Positions 10,226 to 22,400 of a stretch of DNA of 33,127 bases are shown here, in pieces. A program made the translations under genes and the position numbers. Position 1 is the first letter of the stretch. Each line of letters begins with the position of its first letter. The DNA lies in assembly GCF_000281045.1 (NCBI RefSeq), contig NW_008246071.1, positions 31,588-64,714 of the forward strand. Direction: 5' to 3'. Under the pieces are notes generated by a model. The model saw nothing but the letters and a program-made list of their open reading frames with translations, did not search any database and was not told where the DNA came from. This DNA comes from Saprolegnia diclina VS20. Taxonomy: Eukaryota > Oomycota > Saprolegniomycetes > Saprolegniales > Saprolegniaceae.

Positions 10226-10858
10226 ATGGGTCGACGCAAGTGACCGATCCCACCAGCATCAGCGTACGAACCATAAACAAACGCATTCACGACTCAATGC
10301 TTTCGGACCTGATCGAGGACTGGATACTTTTGCGTGTCGTAGGACGACGTCGGAATATCTCTTGCGCACTGCCTTCTTCGGACGCAGGTACCGGCGACCG
10401 GGGCCTTTCAATTTGGGTGTTCATGCAGGTATATTCCGCTGATCAATGGCATTGAGAGTCATCCGAGGTCGCGCGTGCAGCGTGCTGGTCACCAACGAAC
10501 GTACTTGTTGCGGGCGATGACTAACCAGCCATCGTTGGACCACTTGGCCGCTCGCCCAGGTTCAGTTCCAAGATCCATTTCCCACACACTGTTTATTTTA
10601 CACGTATAGAATATAATATCGTGGTGATCTCCTTGGATCTCATCGCGCGCTGGATCCTCCACAGCATATTGCATCACCCGACGCCGCAAGTCGCGACCGA
10701 CGCCGCGTTGCTGCATGGGCGACGCAGTATATTTTGTGCACTCTGTCAAGTGTCTTACCTGTCGGCAGCGACGGCTCGCGTAAAATCCCACATTTCCCAC
10801 GCGACGTGAGTGCTGATTTTTGTCCCAGCACATGATCCTCGTAGACGGTGGGTGTTGG

Positions 10859-10876
10859 GCATTTTCCATTTTCGCC
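10859..10876 (+). promoter_or_regulatory. Oomycete-type initiator/flanking element
   Basis: The tract GCATTTTCCATTTTCGCC ends 8 nt before the ATG at 10885. It matches the known oomycete core-promoter layout of an initiator (pyrimidine-rich CAYTYY) followed closely by a T-rich flanking element. This makes the transcription start very close to the ATG and supports the chosen start codon. Confidence 0.5.
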
Positions 10877-10884
10877 GCCGACGC

Positions 10885-12210
10885 ATGATGTTCCTGCCGG
10901 CGTGGCAGACGCCGTTGATGCTCGTCACGCCCATGATGGACGCTGTGTCGCCGTCGACAGCGTCGGATGACTCGCAGCGCAAGAAGGACGACGCGCGCCT
11001 TCGCAAGCAAAAGTACAACCGCGACCGGCTGCGCCAAAAGCGCACCGAGTACATGGCCGAATTCCAGGCGCTCGAGGCCCAGATTCGACAGCTCGTGGAT
11101 TTGCGCGACGAGGCGCTGCGAGGAAAGCAGATTGGCGTCTTGCCCTGGGTCGAGGTCGCGGCGGCGCTCAAGGCCGACAGCAGCCTCTCTCAGATGCAGA
11201 ACCGCGAGCTGCTCAAACAAGTACGGGCCGCGGAAGCGCTCTGCAAGTCGCTGCGCAGCTGGGTCGCGTCGCGCATCGTGCATGTACGCTCTCTTTCTTA
11301 AAGTTGGCAATCTTACATGAGCACCAGGCGACGCTCAACCCCGAGCACACGTCGTGGCGCGAGTCCATGATCCCAAAAGACGATGCGAGCCGGAAGCTCG
11401 GTCTCGACTGGATCTCCAAGCGTTTATACCACAACTTGAACGGCGTTATCGAAGCCAGTGGGCTGCCAGGCCCGATCGACAAGACTGCGTACTACCGCAT
11501 CGACGTCGAGCGCCAGAACGACACGTACCGCCTCTCTGAGTTCAAGCAGCGCGTCGAGCGCGTCCGGTTTGATATCGCCACGCGTACGCTCAGCGCCCAG
11601 TACTTTGAGACTTTCGACGGCGACGAGGTGGGCAGCTAGCATCCGATTTCTTGAAGCTGACGTGTGCCACTCTCTTAGGAAGAGCGCCAGAACGACGACA
11701 TGACGTATATACGGTACCCTTCGCTCTACGGGCGCACCAACAACGTGCCGTACACGGAGAAGATGCTCGTGCGGCAGTTCAAGGAGCAGCATCGATTTGT
11801 TATATTTACACACGGCGTGCCCGACGACGCCAAGTATCAAGACCCGATCCGGTGCGACTGGTCGGCCTGGTACTCTGCAGCGTATCCCACGTCTCGGCAC
11901 TGACATGCGTGGTAGGGTCGTCGTCACTGACCTTGGCGCGAACGAATGTCTCTTGCAATTTGGCTACACGGCGTACGGACTGCGATGCGACGACGGGTAT
12001 TTGCCGTTCGAGGTCGAGATGCCGGCGCTCGCGGCCTTCTCCGGCGACGACGATGACACGCGCTTTGCGCGCTTCCGGCACAAACAGCGCGACGACCGGC
12101 TTCGACGACAAATGGAGGACGTGGCAGCATTCCAAGAGCGCTGTAGGCAAATGGAAGCGGCCGTGGCGCCGTCCAACAACGGTAGTAGTCCCAACGTGAT
12201 TGTCCCATGA
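10885..12210 (+). CDS. bZIP protein with conserved C-terminal domain, tandem copy 1
   Basis: Four exons (10885-11283, 11328-11627, 11679-11869, 11916-12210), about 394 residues; introns 44, 51, 46 nt. The basic region YNRDRLRQKR gives Asn-x7-Arg, then Leu at +10 and +17, so the zipper is short. It is followed by a helical segment (VLPWVEVAAALKADSSLSQM) and a C-terminal domain of about 230 residues containing RLYHNLNG, YRLSEFKQRVERVR, AQYFETFDGDE and VIFTHGVPDDAKYQDP. I recall similar bZIP plus C-terminal domain proteins as an expanded oomycete family, sometimes annotated as START-like or M96 mating-specific; that label is uncertain. Intron positions and phases match copy 2 exactly. The start may be either of two adjacent ATGs (10885 or 10888). 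Confidence 0.85.
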
Positions 12211-12432
12211 GACCGTGCGACTAAGATCGATGCCCTTCAACCTCTGCGATGGAAATGCGTATCTTGCATTCGAACTGGATATGTGTGCAACTGTGCACCT
12301 GGGATATCAGGGATACAACAGGCATTTTGACCGCCGACATACGATTTAGTCTGGCTTCTCGGCCCGGATTCGCCCACGTGACGCCCTTTTTGGCGAATCA
12401 AACGTCGAGAGGCCGGTTGCACGACGCCGGCC

Positions 12433-13680
12433 ATGGGCAACACGGCCGAAGACGATGCACCGCCGATCGCATGGACGAGCACGCCCGAAGAGCGCAAGGA
12501 GCGCGCGCGGATCAAGAAGCAAGACTATAACCGCGAGCGGCTGCGGCAGAAGCGCTGCGAGCACCTCACGGCCCTCACAGCGCTCACGACCGAGTTCAAG
12601 ACGCTCTCCGCGACGCTGGCCCGCGCTCGGGCAACAACATCGACGTCGCTACTGCCATGGACGGCCGTGGCGGAGGCCCTTCGCGAAGAGCGCGACCTCA
12701 AGGAGGCGACAAACGCGGCGCTCAAGCAAGGTGTGCGGCGCTACAGGCACCTCTGCCGAACGATGCTGCATTGGCTCACTAGCACCGAGTCCATTCGCGT
12801 ACACGCTCACAGTCTAGAGCGCGCATGCTTTGCTCACTCTGCGTGTAGGCATACCCAACGTCCGAGAGACGGGCGTGGAGCTACAGTACACTGCCGTTGG
12901 ACAGCGATGCGCGCGCAATCGGCCTCGGTTGGATCGCCCATCGCCTGTACCACAACCTCGACGGGTACCTCGAGCGGAGTGAACTGCCCACGCCGACCAA
13001 TGGCGACCGTCCATACTACCGCCTGGACGTCCGGGCGCACGAGAATTCGTATTTCTTGACCGAGTTCAAGCAGTTTGTCGAGACGACACCGCTTCACGTC
13101 GTCGCCCAGTGCCTCTACGACCACTACTTTGAAACCTACGACGGCGACTATGTACGCGATTCCGCGTTGCATCGACTGAGTCGTGTTGTAGGTCGACATG
13201 CGTGGGTCCGACTTCTCGTACGTGCGCTACGCGTGCCTGTACGGCCTCGAGCTGCAGCGGTCGTTTCCAGAGCGCATGCTCACGCGGGTTTTTCGAGAAG
13301 AGAATCGGTGTATCGTCTTCACCCACGGCGTCTCGGAAGACGCCAAGTACAGCGACGACCCGATCAAGTCGCAGTGGACGGCGTGGTACTTGGTCGTATT
13401 ACTCGCTTCTAGTTTTCTCCACAAGAATAGGGTCGTCGCCGAGCGCATGGATACCAATACGACGGTCATCAAGCACGGCTTCGAGTCCTTTGGCCTGCAA
13501 ACAAAGGCGGGCTTCATTGACGTGGCCGACGAAGCGCCGTTCTTGCGCGACGTAGCCAGCGACGACGCGGCGCGGTTCGCCCAGTTTCAGCGCTATCAGC
13601 GCGACTACCGCGGTCGGCGATTCGTGGACGAGCACGATCGGTTTGCCAAGCGTCTCGCCAACTGTCGAGGCAACGCCTAG
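12433..13680 (+). CDS. bZIP protein with conserved C-terminal domain, tandem copy 2
   Basis: Four exons (12433-12798, 12849-13151, 13192-13385, 13431-13680), about 370 residues; introns 50, 40, 45 nt. The basic region YNRERLRQKR has Asn-x7-Arg and leucines at +10 and +17. It shares with copy 1 the LLPWTAVAEAL block and the C-terminal domain (LGWIAHRLYHNLDGYLE, LTEFKQFVETT, DHYFETYDGDY, VFTHGVSEDAKY). The last intron (GTACTT...AATAG) is a multiple of three without a stop, so unspliced reading stays open, but splicing restores the Trp-Val-Val join seen in copy 1. It lies 222 bp downstream of copy 1 on the same strand and so is a clear tandem duplicate, although the two have diverged substantially. 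It converges on the kinase gene, with 58 bp between stops. Confidence 0.85.
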
Positions 13681-13738
13681 TGGCTAGTAGCAATATATCT
13701 ATATATGCACTGTACTCTACGTATCGAGTATCGACCAT

Positions 13739-16324
13739 CTACTCTTGTGGGAGCTTGCCTCGGCGCTCGGCGCGACGCGCTTGCAACTGATTCTCAAAGA
13801 ACGCTGTCATGAAGCGGTAGCTGCACAGAAAGCTGCGGAAGACTTCGCCCTTGATCTCGATCAGCGTCGTGTCGGATGTGCAGCGCACGCTCGCTTGGCG
13901 CTACACGCGTTCATCTAGACCACACGTCCATTGTATACAAACAAAGAGTACCACGGGGTTCGAGTCGGCCGCAACGCCCAGTGGAAAACAGTCGCCCGTC
14001 GTCATGTGCTCGACGACAACATTGTCCATGATGACGTCGACGGCGCCGTCGGCAATGATGTAGTACGAGTCGCAGACGTCGCCTTGGCGATAGACATGAT
14101 CGCCATTTCTAAACGCCGTGTGCGTGATGGATCCGTGGGCGTCTTCGATCGATTGAAGCAAGTGCGCGTGGGCCTGGCCCATCGCGCGGTCGGTCAGCGA
14201 GGCCTCCAGCGTCTTGTACATGTTGCTGACGTTGGCCAAGTCCTCCCGAAGCAGCTTGAGCACCTAGAGAGCTTTGCGTCAACAGGAGCTCGCAATACGA
14301 AGTTTGGGACCTTGCACGTGGGCGAGGCGCAAGCATATGTAGCCACGCGAGGGTGGATGGCCTCGGGAGCGAGGAGCTCCATCACACCAAAGTACTCACC
14401 CGCTTCGAGCGTGCGCAGTTGAAGTACTGAGTCGGGTGCCATGGGGTTCGCGCACCTCGCGTGCACCGTGCCTTCCATGAGTACGTAAAAGTGGTGGTCT
14501 TCGTCGCCCTCGGCGGAAATGACAGCGCCATAGTCGTAAACGCCGGACCGGAGGCTGCAGATCGCGAGCTTGATGTCATCATACGTCAGTTGTTTGGGCG
14601 CGGGGATCTCAGGGTCCCCGGTCGCCGCCGCCAGCATCTCGCGAATGTCGCTGTCGCTTAGCTGTTTTCTGTGCAATGTGCCACGTCAAATCGACTTGTT
14701 CGCTGAACCAAGAGAGGCCGTACCCGAGCTGCGCAGCCACGCGACGGAGATCGTCGTCTGAAATGTAGCCTTTCCCGTCCTGGTCAAAGACACTGAGTGT
14801 CGAGGCGAGCATCGCGGCCTTCTCGGCCACCGTCTCGGGGTTGGAGCTCACACCGCGCGCAAAATGGGCGACGTTAGCTTCGTCGTTGTCGTCACTGCCG
14901 ACGTCTCGCTTGTCGTCGTCATCGTTATCGTCCACCGGGGGCTGCAGCAAGACGGCAAGGATGCTCGCGCGAAGCCGACGCCGTCCGCGCTGGAAACGCA
15001 GCAAGCGCGCGGCGACCTTGTGCAGTGGCTGGACGCTAATGGACGCATTGTGGGGCGATAACCACGGGTGTCGCAGGGCGTCGTAGGCAGTCAGCCGCTT
15101 TGCAGGGTCCACAACCAAGAGCTTTTGGATCAAGTCCTTGGCCTCGGACGAAATCCGCCGCCACGCCCGCGTCTGCGTGTTGAACTGCCCCTTGACGATG
15201 CGCTTGCCAATCTAGCGACCTCGCTTGAGCTTCATACGGCGGGAAACAGGTACCTCTTGGTCCGAGAGCGTATTGAACGTATCGAACGGATGGCTGCCGC
15301 AGAGAAGAATGTAGAGCACGATGCCCAGCGCAAACCTACATTGTGGTGAGAGATGGCATAGTCTGACGCTTAGTGGCGTCCTACATGTCGGCTTCAGGGC
15401 CCACGGACTGCTTTGTAAAGGCCTCGGGGGCGCAGTACGCCGGTGTACCCGTGATCGGCACGTCGCTCGACCGCTCGCCAATGCGGAACGAGACGCCAAA
15501 GTCGACGAGGCAGAGCTCGTCGCCACGAAGCTAAACAAACACATTTTCAGTGCCGTCTTCGGCTCGTTGAGAGGACCATGATGTTTTCGGGCTTGATGTC
15601 GCCGTGAACGATGCCCTTGCGGTGCAGGTAGTGCATCGCCTGGCAGAGGTCGCGCAGCGCATTGCTCGCCTAATAGAACGCTTCATGCTTCATTTACGTC
15701 CGTACAAATGCCACACACCATTTTTTCCGAGTAGGCGCCATTGGCAACGAGGTGGTCAAAGAGCTCGCCGCCCGTGGCGAGCTCTTGCACAATGTACCAC
15801 GCGTCGTCCGACTCGTACACGCCGCGCAGTGCCATGATGTTGTTGTGGGCGCCGGCTATCTTGAGCAGGTCGACTTCGGCCCAGAACTCCCTATCCCATA
15901 GTACGCATGTACTACCCACTCGGATGGATCGTACTTGGACGACGTGCTTTGCTTCGACATCTCCTTGACAGCGACAACTTCGCCGGAGCGCCGATCGCGC
16001 GCCTTGCGGACGACGCAAAACCCACCTATCCGAGGTTACGGTACCCTCCAGACAACGCCGCAGGATACCTTCGCCAATGATGTCATCTAAAAGGACATAG
16101 TCGTCTTGGAGCTTGGCGCCAAGAACGTGCTCGTCGGTGTTGACGGCCATGGCCGCGCTGGCCGCGACGCCGAGGGCCGCCACGGCGCGGAGCACGCGCT
16201 GCCACTGCTCGTTTGGGGGCGCCGGCGTCGTCCACGCAGCTTTCGGCCAGTGAGTTGCTTCCTGCGCACCGGGACGTGGTAGCCGGCCAAGGCGCTGGAC
16301 GAGAGCGCGTCGGGCGCGTAGCAT
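13739..16324 (-). CDS. Protein kinase with EF-hand and two cyclic-nucleotide-binding folds
   Basis: Ten exons, about 719 residues: 16324-16069, 16025-15935, 15890-15719, 15669-15577, 15530-15385, 15335-15254, 15211-14724, 14668-14311, 14263-13952, 13900-13739; introns 42-55 nt. The Arg-rich, acid-free first 21 residues and a hydrophobic stretch (44-62) suggest mitochondrial import and perhaps a membrane anchor. A CAMK-like Ser/Thr kinase domain follows: glycine loop GEGGFCVV (84-91), K106, HGDIKPEN (195-202), DFG (214-216), APE (238-240). Then one good EF-hand loop (423-434, DQDGKGYISDDD), a degenerate second EF region, and two cyclic-nucleotide-binding folds (about 490-562 and 590-690). PRVAT and VRQAS keep the phosphate-binding Arg, but the usual FGE Glu is missing in both. 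The catalytic loop lacks the RD arginine (HGD). Likely a Ca2+- and possibly nucleotide-controlled kinase. Confidence 0.9.
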
Positions 16325-16476
16325 CACCTCCTGAATGGTCCCGTCGGCCGCGACTCGAAGTTCAACCGGTAAACTTCGACGAGGCTAAACGCACGCACTT
16401 GTTCGCGCCACAACGGAACTTGAAGCGCGCGCACTTGCACCCGCGATCCGGACAGTTTCATTTTTCCTCGACCTCT
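16325..16476. promoter_or_regulatory. Compact divergent promoter, kinase/dynein
   Basis: Only 152 bp separate the kinase ATG (minus) and the dynein-like ATG (plus). On the plus strand ATCCGGA (16446-16452) is followed by the initiator-like TTTCATTTTTCC (16456-16467), which ends 9 nt before the ATG at 16477. Such a short shared region makes co-expression plausible; this is inference from spacing. Confidence 0.45.
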
Positions 16477-19400
16477 ATGCCCCGCCGGCGCGCCCCATCG
16501 CATCCCGACGTCCTCGCGCTTGCGGCGCGCGCCAGCCACGGTGCGGACGCGCCTCTCAAGGACCAGCTTCTCCGGCGGGTGACATCCTCTGTGGCGGTGC
16601 CATCGCAGCAATCCTCCATGTGCCGAGACGACAGGCCACGCAACCAGGCGCCCGAGAACCTCGACATCATAGGTGCGGGCGTCCGTATACGGCAGACTGA
16701 CAGCAACGTACGTAGACTCGGCGGACAAGCTCCTCGCCTACATGCTGCACGTGATCGACTCGCGCGGCCGGGTCGAGCCCCGGGCCATTTGCATCCAAGG
16801 TTCGTCTACGGCGATCAAATTGTGTTGGTCTAAGCAGCGCTAGAACCACTGACGCTGCAAGACGCGGTGTTTGCGCCTCGGCGCAAGCCCATCGAAGTGC
16901 TGTATCTGACGTACAACCCGCACCCGCCGTGCCACTTTCGCAACGTCTACTGGCTCGTGCGGGCGCCCAAGGACATGGACCTCCGCGACGAGTACTTTAC
17001 GCTCACATCGTATGGCCTCACGCGCGTCTTGGGCCTCGAGTCGGGTACCGTATCGAGAGGCGTCTTGTCAAGTTGAGACGACGGGTATAGAGCTCTTTGA
17101 CCTCGAGGCGTGGTTGCGGGAGAAGGCCATTTTCGACAAGATCGTTCAAATGCAGTGCATTCACCAAATGCGCAAAATGACGGTCTTCCATACGTGGAAG
17201 CACAACACGATCGGTCTGCGCATCGCCCACGCCAAGTACCTCGCCCTGTCTTGCGTACGACTCATGGGGCATTAGGAAGCAGCTGGGCGAGGCGCTCCTC
17301 GCGTGTCACCCGATCGCAGGTCCCTTCCTGCTCACGGTGCAGCGACTCGTGTTAGACGTACGTACTTTGCGTTGTGCTACATGATTACACAGATCCACTA
17401 GATGATCCACGCCCTCTCGAGCGACATTGTGCCCCGGGGCAACCCGCAGCCGGTCCAAGCGTTGTCCAACGTAATGACCTTGACAAGACGTTTCGACTGC
17501 TCAAATGCTGTGCTTAGAATCGCGTACCGACGGAGGCGACCCGCGCACAGATAGCGTCCACCGTCACGCATATCCAAGCGCTATTGCTCGACGCACTCCA
17601 CCGACTCCGCGCCGGGCCCAATCCCGACGTGACCACCGTGCGCTACGGCCGTCTCTTGGCCAACGCCGACGTCCTTCCCGTCTTGATCCGCACCGTGGAC
17701 TTTATGCTTCTTGGCGCGTACTTTGGCGGCATCATGACGGCCCTCGAGCGCCTCAACGTGTCGGTGACTGGCTCGATTGTGTCGGCCCTCGAAGCACGCG
17801 GCTCGAGCACAGTCGGCGTAGCAGGCACGAGCGGGGCCCGTGACCGGTACTTGCACATGGACCAGCTCCTAGAGATGCCGACCGAGCACAGCGGGTCGAT
17901 CGCGTACAAGCGGCTTTTTCACTTGCACGGCGACGCGCTCCCCGACCCGCTCTTCTTTGTTGAAATGACTGTCGGGGATGCCGTGATCATTTCGCCGACC
18001 AAGGACGTGACTGTTCGCCACGTGTACGAAGCCATAGCGTTCGCGATCGAGTGCGTCGACGCCTTCCCGCGCGTCGTCAACGCCGAGCGGGTCCGGGCGT
18101 TTGTCCACGATCACTGCCGCCCGTTTTATAGGCACTGCTTTGGGCAGCACCTCTTGCCCGCGTCCGCCACGCTGCGCAACCACAGCGTTGTCGAGCGCAT
18201 CATGAAGGGTCTGCGAGCTGCCACCGACATTTACTATGTCGAAATGGAGGTCTTTCCAGGCCGACGCATATAATGGCTCATGCGGCGTAGGAGCTTGCGC
18301 AGGCGAGTCGGCTTGTACACGTCGAGTTTGCTCGGCTCCAAGATCAACTCGCAGTGACCACCCGAGACGAGACGGAGCTCGAGTCAAACGTGCTGAATGC
18401 TATGCCCGAGAGCAACACGAGCGATGACCTGGTCGCGTTCGTTGAAGCCCTCGAGATGACGCTGCAGTTCCAGGCCGACTTGCGCATGGTCGACAGCTTG
18501 CTCCAGATCGGCCCGTTTCTCGTCAACCGAAGCGCGTTTATCGGCAGCAGCTTGGACGCGTGCTCGGCGATGCTACGTCGGCTCTTCGACCTCGCGCCTG
18601 TTCGTTGCAACTGCTACTACCAGGCATCGCATGCGTCGTACGTCGGCCACACCAAGCTGCTCTCGTCGATCCCCGACTCGCTCGCTGAGGTAGGTCTTTC
18701 CTCCCCACACTTCCATAGACAAATGCCTAGTCGGTGGCGTGGCTGGAAACCTTCTTGATGTTGCGCACGGATTTGCCCGACGACGCCGAAGACGGCGACC
18801 ATCCTGCCGCGCGCCTCCAGTCGCTCCTGCAAGCGAGTGATGTATCGTGCGACAGCATCGACTACGAGACCAAGTGCGCCCTCGTGGGCAAGACCAAGAC
18901 GGACCAAGGTACCACCGGTAAATGTACTGTTTAACGATCCTGCCGATAGTCAAGTGGCGCGTCGCGACAAAGTCGCTGCACGAGTGCATCAGTCGTATCG
19001 AGACCAATAGCTCGTTTTACATGGAGATCCTCACGCGCACCATCGCTGTGCGCCAAGAGACACTCTTCTCGGAGATGCAAATGCTCTGGACGATGCTCGA
19101 GATCGAGTGGCAAGCGATCCAAGCCGAAGACGCGGCGACGGAGGCTGTACCGACCGGCTTTTACGGCCGCGCCAAGGCCGTGCCCGACCTCGTGTCACAA
19201 ACCAAGCTGCTCTTGCATACGGACGCCGAGCTGCGTCGAATTGTTGGACGCTTGGAATACTTTGATCCGGCGCACGCCGGCTTGTGCCAGCGCCCGTCCA
19301 AGACCGCCAAGCAGCGCGCCTGGCTGCAAGGACTTCTCATTCTCCACGACAACATCCAGCGCTTGATCGACCTCAAGACACGGGTCGCCAGCGAGCCGTT

Positions 19401-22400
19401 GAACGTACTGGACATGACGGCGCTTGCACACACCTTGGAAGCTATCTCGTGGCAGATTCATCCTCTCGGAACGGTTTTAGGACCTTCGCAGCCGCTCCTA
19501 CTGCGATTCCAGCGCCACTTTGCCGCCATGGAGCTCGCCATCGCGACGGCGGAGCGCATGCTTTCGTTCAAGCCCGACACATGGCGTTCGATCGCGTCAA
19601 CGCCCGATGCATGCACGCTGAGCCAGCTCGACGAGTGGCTCGCGACGCCGACAAAGAAGGCCGAGCTCGACGCGCTCTGTAGCGAATGCGTGCTCCAGCT
19701 CTCGGTGCACGCGACGTGGAGGACCGTGTCGGACCAGTTGCGACGCCTCACGCTGACGCTGACGCCGATGCATCGACTCGTTTTCGTCACCAACGTGCAC
19801 GACCTCATTGCTGCGTGTGAAGACGCGCAGCTCTCGCTGCTGACCATTCAGCACCGCGGCAACCCCGCGCTTAGTGAGTTGCAGGCGACACAAGCATCCC
19901 TGGCGCGGGCTCTCGACGTTCTCTACAACTTGGACCGCCTGCAAGAGGCATGGCACGCCACAGGTGTTCTCGTCGACCTCCCGGAAGCGCGCAAGGTGTG
20001 TGATGCAACGTTCGATGCAGCGCTCCAAACGCTCGACGTCGTGAGCTCCCAGTGGCGCGACAGAGTCATGGGCCTCTCGCGCACGCTAGAGCTGCAGAAC
20101 CAAGGTCCAACATTAGAGAAGCTGCGAGCTGCCTTTGACGGATTTGACTTTAACGCAAGCATCGCCGCATGCGACGCCCTGGGTGCCGCCATGGCCGCGA
20201 CGTATGCCTCGATGCGGTCTGAAGTCCCGCGGCTCTGCTTTCTCTCGGACGCCGATCTCTGGGCACTTGTGACGCGCAAGGCGTCACCGGACGCTGTCCG
20301 CGACATCGTTGTGCGCTGTTTTGATGGTGTTGCCGACGTTGACGTTGTCGTGGAGGCCACGACCATTGTCTCGGACGACGCGATGACGAGCCACTCGTTT
20401 ACCCAGTGGATGCTGGCAGGACACGCCGTGACGCTTCTCGAAGCCGTCGTCTACCTCGACGGCATTCGACTGCAGCTGCCCCAGCCGTTCCGAGTCGTCG
20501 GTAGTCTCGTCTTTTGGCTTTCACGCCTCGACACGGACCTGCGCCGGGTGATGCTGACGCTCCTCGGAGAGGCCCAGGGGGCCATCACCTACGACGCGTC
20601 CAATTCTGCGCTTTGCGAATGGCTCTCGACCTACTCGTTGCCAATCGTGCTCGCGTATCTGCACAAGAGCTTTTGCATCTCGGTGCACTGCGTCCTGCAC
20701 GCGAAGAGCGCGGCTGTCGCGGCCAAACACGTCCAGCTCACGACCACCACGTCGACACACGCAACGCACTTTCTGCGCCTCGTCGCCTCACTCCGGCACC
20801 CGCGGCCCATGAGCACGGTCCTGAAGCTCGAAGCGGTCGTCTTGCTACTCAAGTACGAACTCGAGACGCTCGAGGCGATGACGCAGGTGGCGTCGACGCG
20901 CGAGTGGGCCGATGTCACCAATGCCTTCCACTCTGCATTACGATTCGAGTCCCCGCGCGAGAACGACAGCAGCCACTTGGTCGCAGCCATGGGCCATGTC
21001 ACAATGGCATGTGACGTGCACGTTGACGTCCACGCGCCACTGCTCTTTCTGACGCCACCGACCACACGGTGTGCGTATGCCTTGTTGCACGTTCTGCAGC
21101 TCAACCTCTGCGTCGTGCCGTTCGCGCAGCACGGGTCTGGGAAGCGCACGCTCTTGCGCAGTCTCGGTAGCTTTCTCATGCGGTACTTTGTTCTTTTTCA
21201 AGCGAGCGAGGCAACATCGCACCGCGTCCTTAACCATTGGCTCGCGGGCGTCGACGCGCTCCGCGCGTGGGTGTGCGTCACCGACGTCTTTGCGTTGCCG
21301 CTCTCCGTGCTGCGGGTGTTTTTCGCTGATGTTTTGCAGCTCCAGCATGTCCGGTTTGGCCCTACGATCCGCTGGCGCCACGAGGATGCAGGCGGTGCGC
21401 TCTTCCTTCCGGTCCATGGCCTCACGCCACCGACGCACGTTTTGGGCCCCTGGCTCGGTCAGCCGCTGCGTCCGCTCGCTGTCGTAGCGCACGACCGCCG
21501 TCTCTTGCTCCAGAGTCTGCTGTACATGAAGGGGTTTTCCGAACCCGTACGTGCTAATGTACCCGATGCGTTTGTTCTCATCTGCAGCTAGTTGCACGCC
21601 GAGCTGGATGGTTTCTTGACCACCCTTGTCCTGCTCGAGCCGAACGCAGAGCGCTTTTTCACAGTGAGTCTCTATCTGCGCGTGACGACGCTGGCGTCGG
21701 CCATTGTGAAATCGGTCAGCTACATCCTCCGCTCGGCCGAGCACGCGGCGTCGCACCTGACGCACAATGCGTCACCGCTCAACATTATGCGCTACAAGGA
21801 CACCAACGTCCTGCGCTTTGCGTTGCTCCTCGTGCTCTCGCCACTGGTTGACGCGACGCCGTTGACGTCGGCCTTGGACCGCTTTTTCCCGTCCAATCTC
21901 GAGCTCGGACAGGAATACCGCATGCTCGAGGCAGCGGTCCGCGTCGTGCTCGAGAAAGCATCCCTCGTTGCGACCCCTCAACTGGTGGCCAAAACCGTTG
22001 CCCTGTACAACCAAATCCAGGTCGCTTGCGCGATCCAGGAGGCAACACCTCACTGCGAAGTAGATGCGCGCACCCGTCCTTCTTGTGGGACCAGCGGGTG
22101 CCGGTAAGTCGACGCTACTCAAAGCGTGCCTGCAAGCCCAGCAGCTCATGCGGTGGACCATGTGCCCGCAGTCGGACCCGTCGACGCACCTCACCAAGCG
22201 CATCAACCTCGTCGTCTTGGGTATGATTGAGCTGGAACACATGCAGCTGCACTCGCATCTGCGCCGTCAAGGGTCGACGAATGCGATTCTGCACACGTTC
22301 TGCCAACGTCCGCCGATCGTAGCGACTGAGACGATGAGCTGCGTCTTGTTCGATGGTCCGCTGCCGCAGCACCCGAGCGCGCTCGAGACCTTGGTGTCGC

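Larger units (their letters stand above)
10126..10884. other. Intergenic region between divergent genes
   Basis: This 759-bp gap separates the dioxygenase-fusion start (minus) from the first tandem bZIP gene (plus). No gene or RNA gene is recognisable. Near the minus-strand gene there is a CCAAT box on that strand (10161-10165) and CACGTG palindromes at 10144-10149 and 10220-10225. Near the plus-strand gene there is the initiator-like tract at 10859-10876. An A/T-rich patch at about 10590-10622 stands out against the GC-rich background. Confidence 0.5.
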
